From JBDHDH01 sp039591615 (lineage in GTDB: Bacteria > Gemmatimonadota > Gemmatimonadetes > Gemmatimonadales > GWC2-71-9), in NCBI GenBank assembly GCA_039591615.1, contig JBDHDH010000007.1, positions 1-64,000 on the forward strand: a stretch of 64,000 bases of DNA, in the 5' to 3' direction. The translations under genes and the position numbers were made by a program. Position 1 is the stretch's first letter. The number at the start of each line of letters is the position of its first letter. Below, piece by piece: positions 62,582 through 64,000 of the stretch. The notes under the pieces are model-generated. The model saw only the letters and a list, made by a program, of their open reading frames with translations, made no database searches and had not been told where the DNA came from.

Positions 62582-64000
62582 TCAGTGGCTCCCGCAGGCG
62601 CTACCGCCGTTGCCGTGACCGACGCCGGCAGCAACCACGGGGAGCGACCGACTCTTCGCGCCACCCGGGAGGTCTATCGGACGGTCCCCGGCGTAGATCT
62701 TATGACGGTTGTGACTCTTGAACCAATCCTTAGTGGTCGCGACCATGTGCATGTTCTCCACGACCTGACGCCAGCCCACACCGGTGTTGTAGGCACAGAA
62801 GGAGATCTCGCCCTCCTGGGTCGCGTAGGGAATCACGCACATCTCGGTACGGCGGAAGTCGTAGGTCCAGAGATCCTGGAACCACATGCCACCAATCCAC
62901 ACGAGCTTCCAGTCCGGAGGCTCGGGCTTCTTTCCGCCGGTGAATGCTCCACCCATCTTCCGATTGAAGAGCTTGCCGAACTCCTTTAGATCGAAGCCTG
63001 GAGGTGACTTCGACTGGTCAAAATTGCGGAGCACGGCCATGGCCACCTGCGCGACTGTGAGCTTCTTGCCTCGCGCCGTATCGCAGATCACCGAGATGTC
63101 CTTCATGAACTGCCAGACGTTGAAGAACTGCGTGAGGGGTGCCCATTCCTTCGTCCGCCAGTTCACGGTGAGCAGGACCGACGAGCCACAGTTCGGATGA
63201 CACGAGCAGTTCAGCCCACCGAACTCCACTTCAGAGCCTCGTAGGTGGTCGGCCAGCGCCGTGAACCCACCCATCGCCCCGAGGGGGTACCAGTCGCGGT
63301 AGAGATCGATCTTTCCCTCGTAGTAGCGGTGCAGTTCATGGGCCAGATGGGAAATAGTGTAGCGCTGTCGATGGCGTTCCTCATCACTGATGTCTTCGTC
63401 TCGCCCGGTAAACGACACGGGCTGGAAGGACACGCCGCCCATCTTGTCTGAGTTCTCGATGACGAAGTCGAGGATCGGACCCACCTGCTCTTCGTTGACG
63501 GTGTTTACAACGGTCGTTACGGGAGTGATGTCGATGCCCGCCTCGGCCAGGGCCTCGATCGCCGCCTGCTTCGCATCAAAGAGGTTCGTGATATGACGGT
63601 GCTGGTTCGCTTCGTTGGTGACCCCGTCGAACTGGAAGTACACCATATCGAGCCCAGCCTCTTTTGCCTGGAAGGCGTACTCGGGCTCCAGAGCGAAACG
63701 TAGCCCGTTGGTGGCTGCCTGCACCGAATAGTAGCCGACCTCCTTGGCGTACGCGCACGCTTCGAGGAAGTGCGGCGACATCGTGGGCTCGCCACCGGAG
63801 AACTGGACCGACATTTGTCGCCGCGGCTTGAAGGAAATGGACGCATCGAGGGTCTCCCTGATGTCATCCATCGTCAGCTCGTGGACGTACCCCACCTGGT
63901 TCGCATCCATGAAGCAGGGATTGCACATCATGTTGCAGCGGTTCGTGAGATCGATGGTGAGAACCGCGCCACGCCCATACCGAATCGACGATGTTCCATG
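62582..64000 (-). CDS. Tetraether-synthase (Tes)-like radical SAM enzyme, 5' partial
   Basis: The frame is open to the right edge; 472 residues are visible and the N-terminus is missing. Near the edge lies IDLTNRCNMMCNPCF, the C-x3-C-x2-C radical SAM cluster. Then SVQFSGGEPTMSPHFLEA, VQAATNGLRFAL, DMVYFQFDGVTNEA, PVTTVVNTVNEEQVGPI, and GGVSFQPVSFTGRDED. Later CSCHPNCGSSVLLTVNW and CVIPYATQEGEISFCAYNTG supply further cysteines for auxiliary clusters. This order and wording match the archaeal Tes family, which couples lipid chain ends to make membrane-spanning tetraethers, and its bacterial relatives. The bacterial function here is inferred. Confidence 0.8.
   Translation of the reverse strand, partial: HGTSSIRYGRGAVLTIDLTNRCNMMCNPCFMDANQVGYVHELTMDDIRETLDASISFKPRRQMSVQFSGGEPTMSPHFLEACAYAKEVGYYSVQAATNGLRFALEPEYAFQAKEAGLDMVYFQFDGVTNEANQHRHITNLFDAKQAAIEALAEAGIDITPVTTVVNTVNEEQVGPILDFVIENSDKMGGVSFQPVSFTGRDEDISDEERHRQRYTISHLAHELHRYYEGKIDLYRDWYPLGAMGGFTALADHLRGSEVEFGGLNCSCHPNCGSSVLLTVNWRTKEWAPLTQFFNVWQFMKDISVICDTARGKKLTVAQVAMAVLRNFDQSKSPPGFDLKEFGKLFNRKMGGAFTGGKKPEPPDWKLVWIGGMWFQDLWTYDFRRTEMCVIPYATQEGEISFCAYNTGVGWRQVVENMHMVATTKDWFKSHNRHKIYAGDRPIDLPGGAKSRSLPVVAAGVGHGNGGSACGSH

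Overview
The window is a densely packed, GC-rich chromosomal segment from a Gram-negative bacterium. Gene content suggests Gemmatimonadota or a close relative: lipobox lipoproteins, a TonB-plug/carboxypeptidase-regulatory protein remnant, LexA, purS/purL/purQ as separate genes, methylmalonyl-CoA mutase with MeaB, and many tiny ATGA/GTGA start-stop overlaps. No rRNA, tRNA or CRISPR array is visible. The phylum call is inference from content, not from a marker gene.

Left edge (1-1270, minus strand): the 5' part of a secreted carboxypeptidase-regulatory/plug-domain gene breaks off inside its conserved arginine-rich segment. It is followed directly by two genes of unknown-element type: a coiled-coil ORF and a partial M41-like HEAGH metallopeptidase. 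This looks like the boundary of an integrated element or a rearrangement.

1653-16656 (minus): one very long gene train, truA-fsa-htrA-purB-purC-psd-pssA-purS-purQ-lipoprotein-zinc ribbon-purL-purF-ppdK. Almost every junction overlaps or has a gap of at most about 25 bp. It combines purine synthesis, phosphatidylethanolamine synthesis, envelope proteolysis and pyruvate phosphate dikinase.

16755-28267 (plus, except lexA): trpD, then lexA on the opposite strand. Next comes the train trpC-trpB-HEAT protein-HD-GYP protein-trpA-chemotaxis-type signalling protein-folB-folK-YqeK-like HD hydrolase-LytR_C protein. The signalling genes interrupt the trp operon. A set of CCGAA direct repeats lies between lexA and trpC.

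28181-30156 (minus): rlmN and an outer-membrane-like protein. 30486-41294 (plus): aspS, phoH, pgpH-like 7TM-HD phosphodiesterase, ybeY, two CNNM/CorC-like CBS proteins, a DUF502 protein, mgtE and meaB.

41284-52631 (plus): an acyl-CoA/propionate catabolism cluster with mcmA, a baeRF/Vms1-like release-factor homologue, mcmB, an acyl-CoA carboxylase carboxyltransferase, a tripeptidyl-peptidase-II-like S8 lipoprotein, a split AtuA pair, an enoyl-CoA hydratase and an MBL-fold lipoprotein.

52631-54531: a chimeric ORF joins a truncated four-helix-bundle (23S intervening-sequence) protein in frame to a short RecQ helicase. GATG-rich short tandem repeats flank it on both sides. It is followed by an NCS2 purine permease and a PlsC-type acyltransferase.

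56700-64000 (mostly minus): four radical SAM enzymes. Two are tandem B12-binding-type paralogues, one is an HpnR-like (hopanoid C-3 methylase family) enzyme, and the last runs off the right edge and has the hallmarks of the tetraether synthase (Tes) family. With the neighbouring acyltransferase, this is the best candidate for an undescribed system: a bacterial lipid-tailoring cluster that may make membrane-spanning and/or C-methylated lipids.
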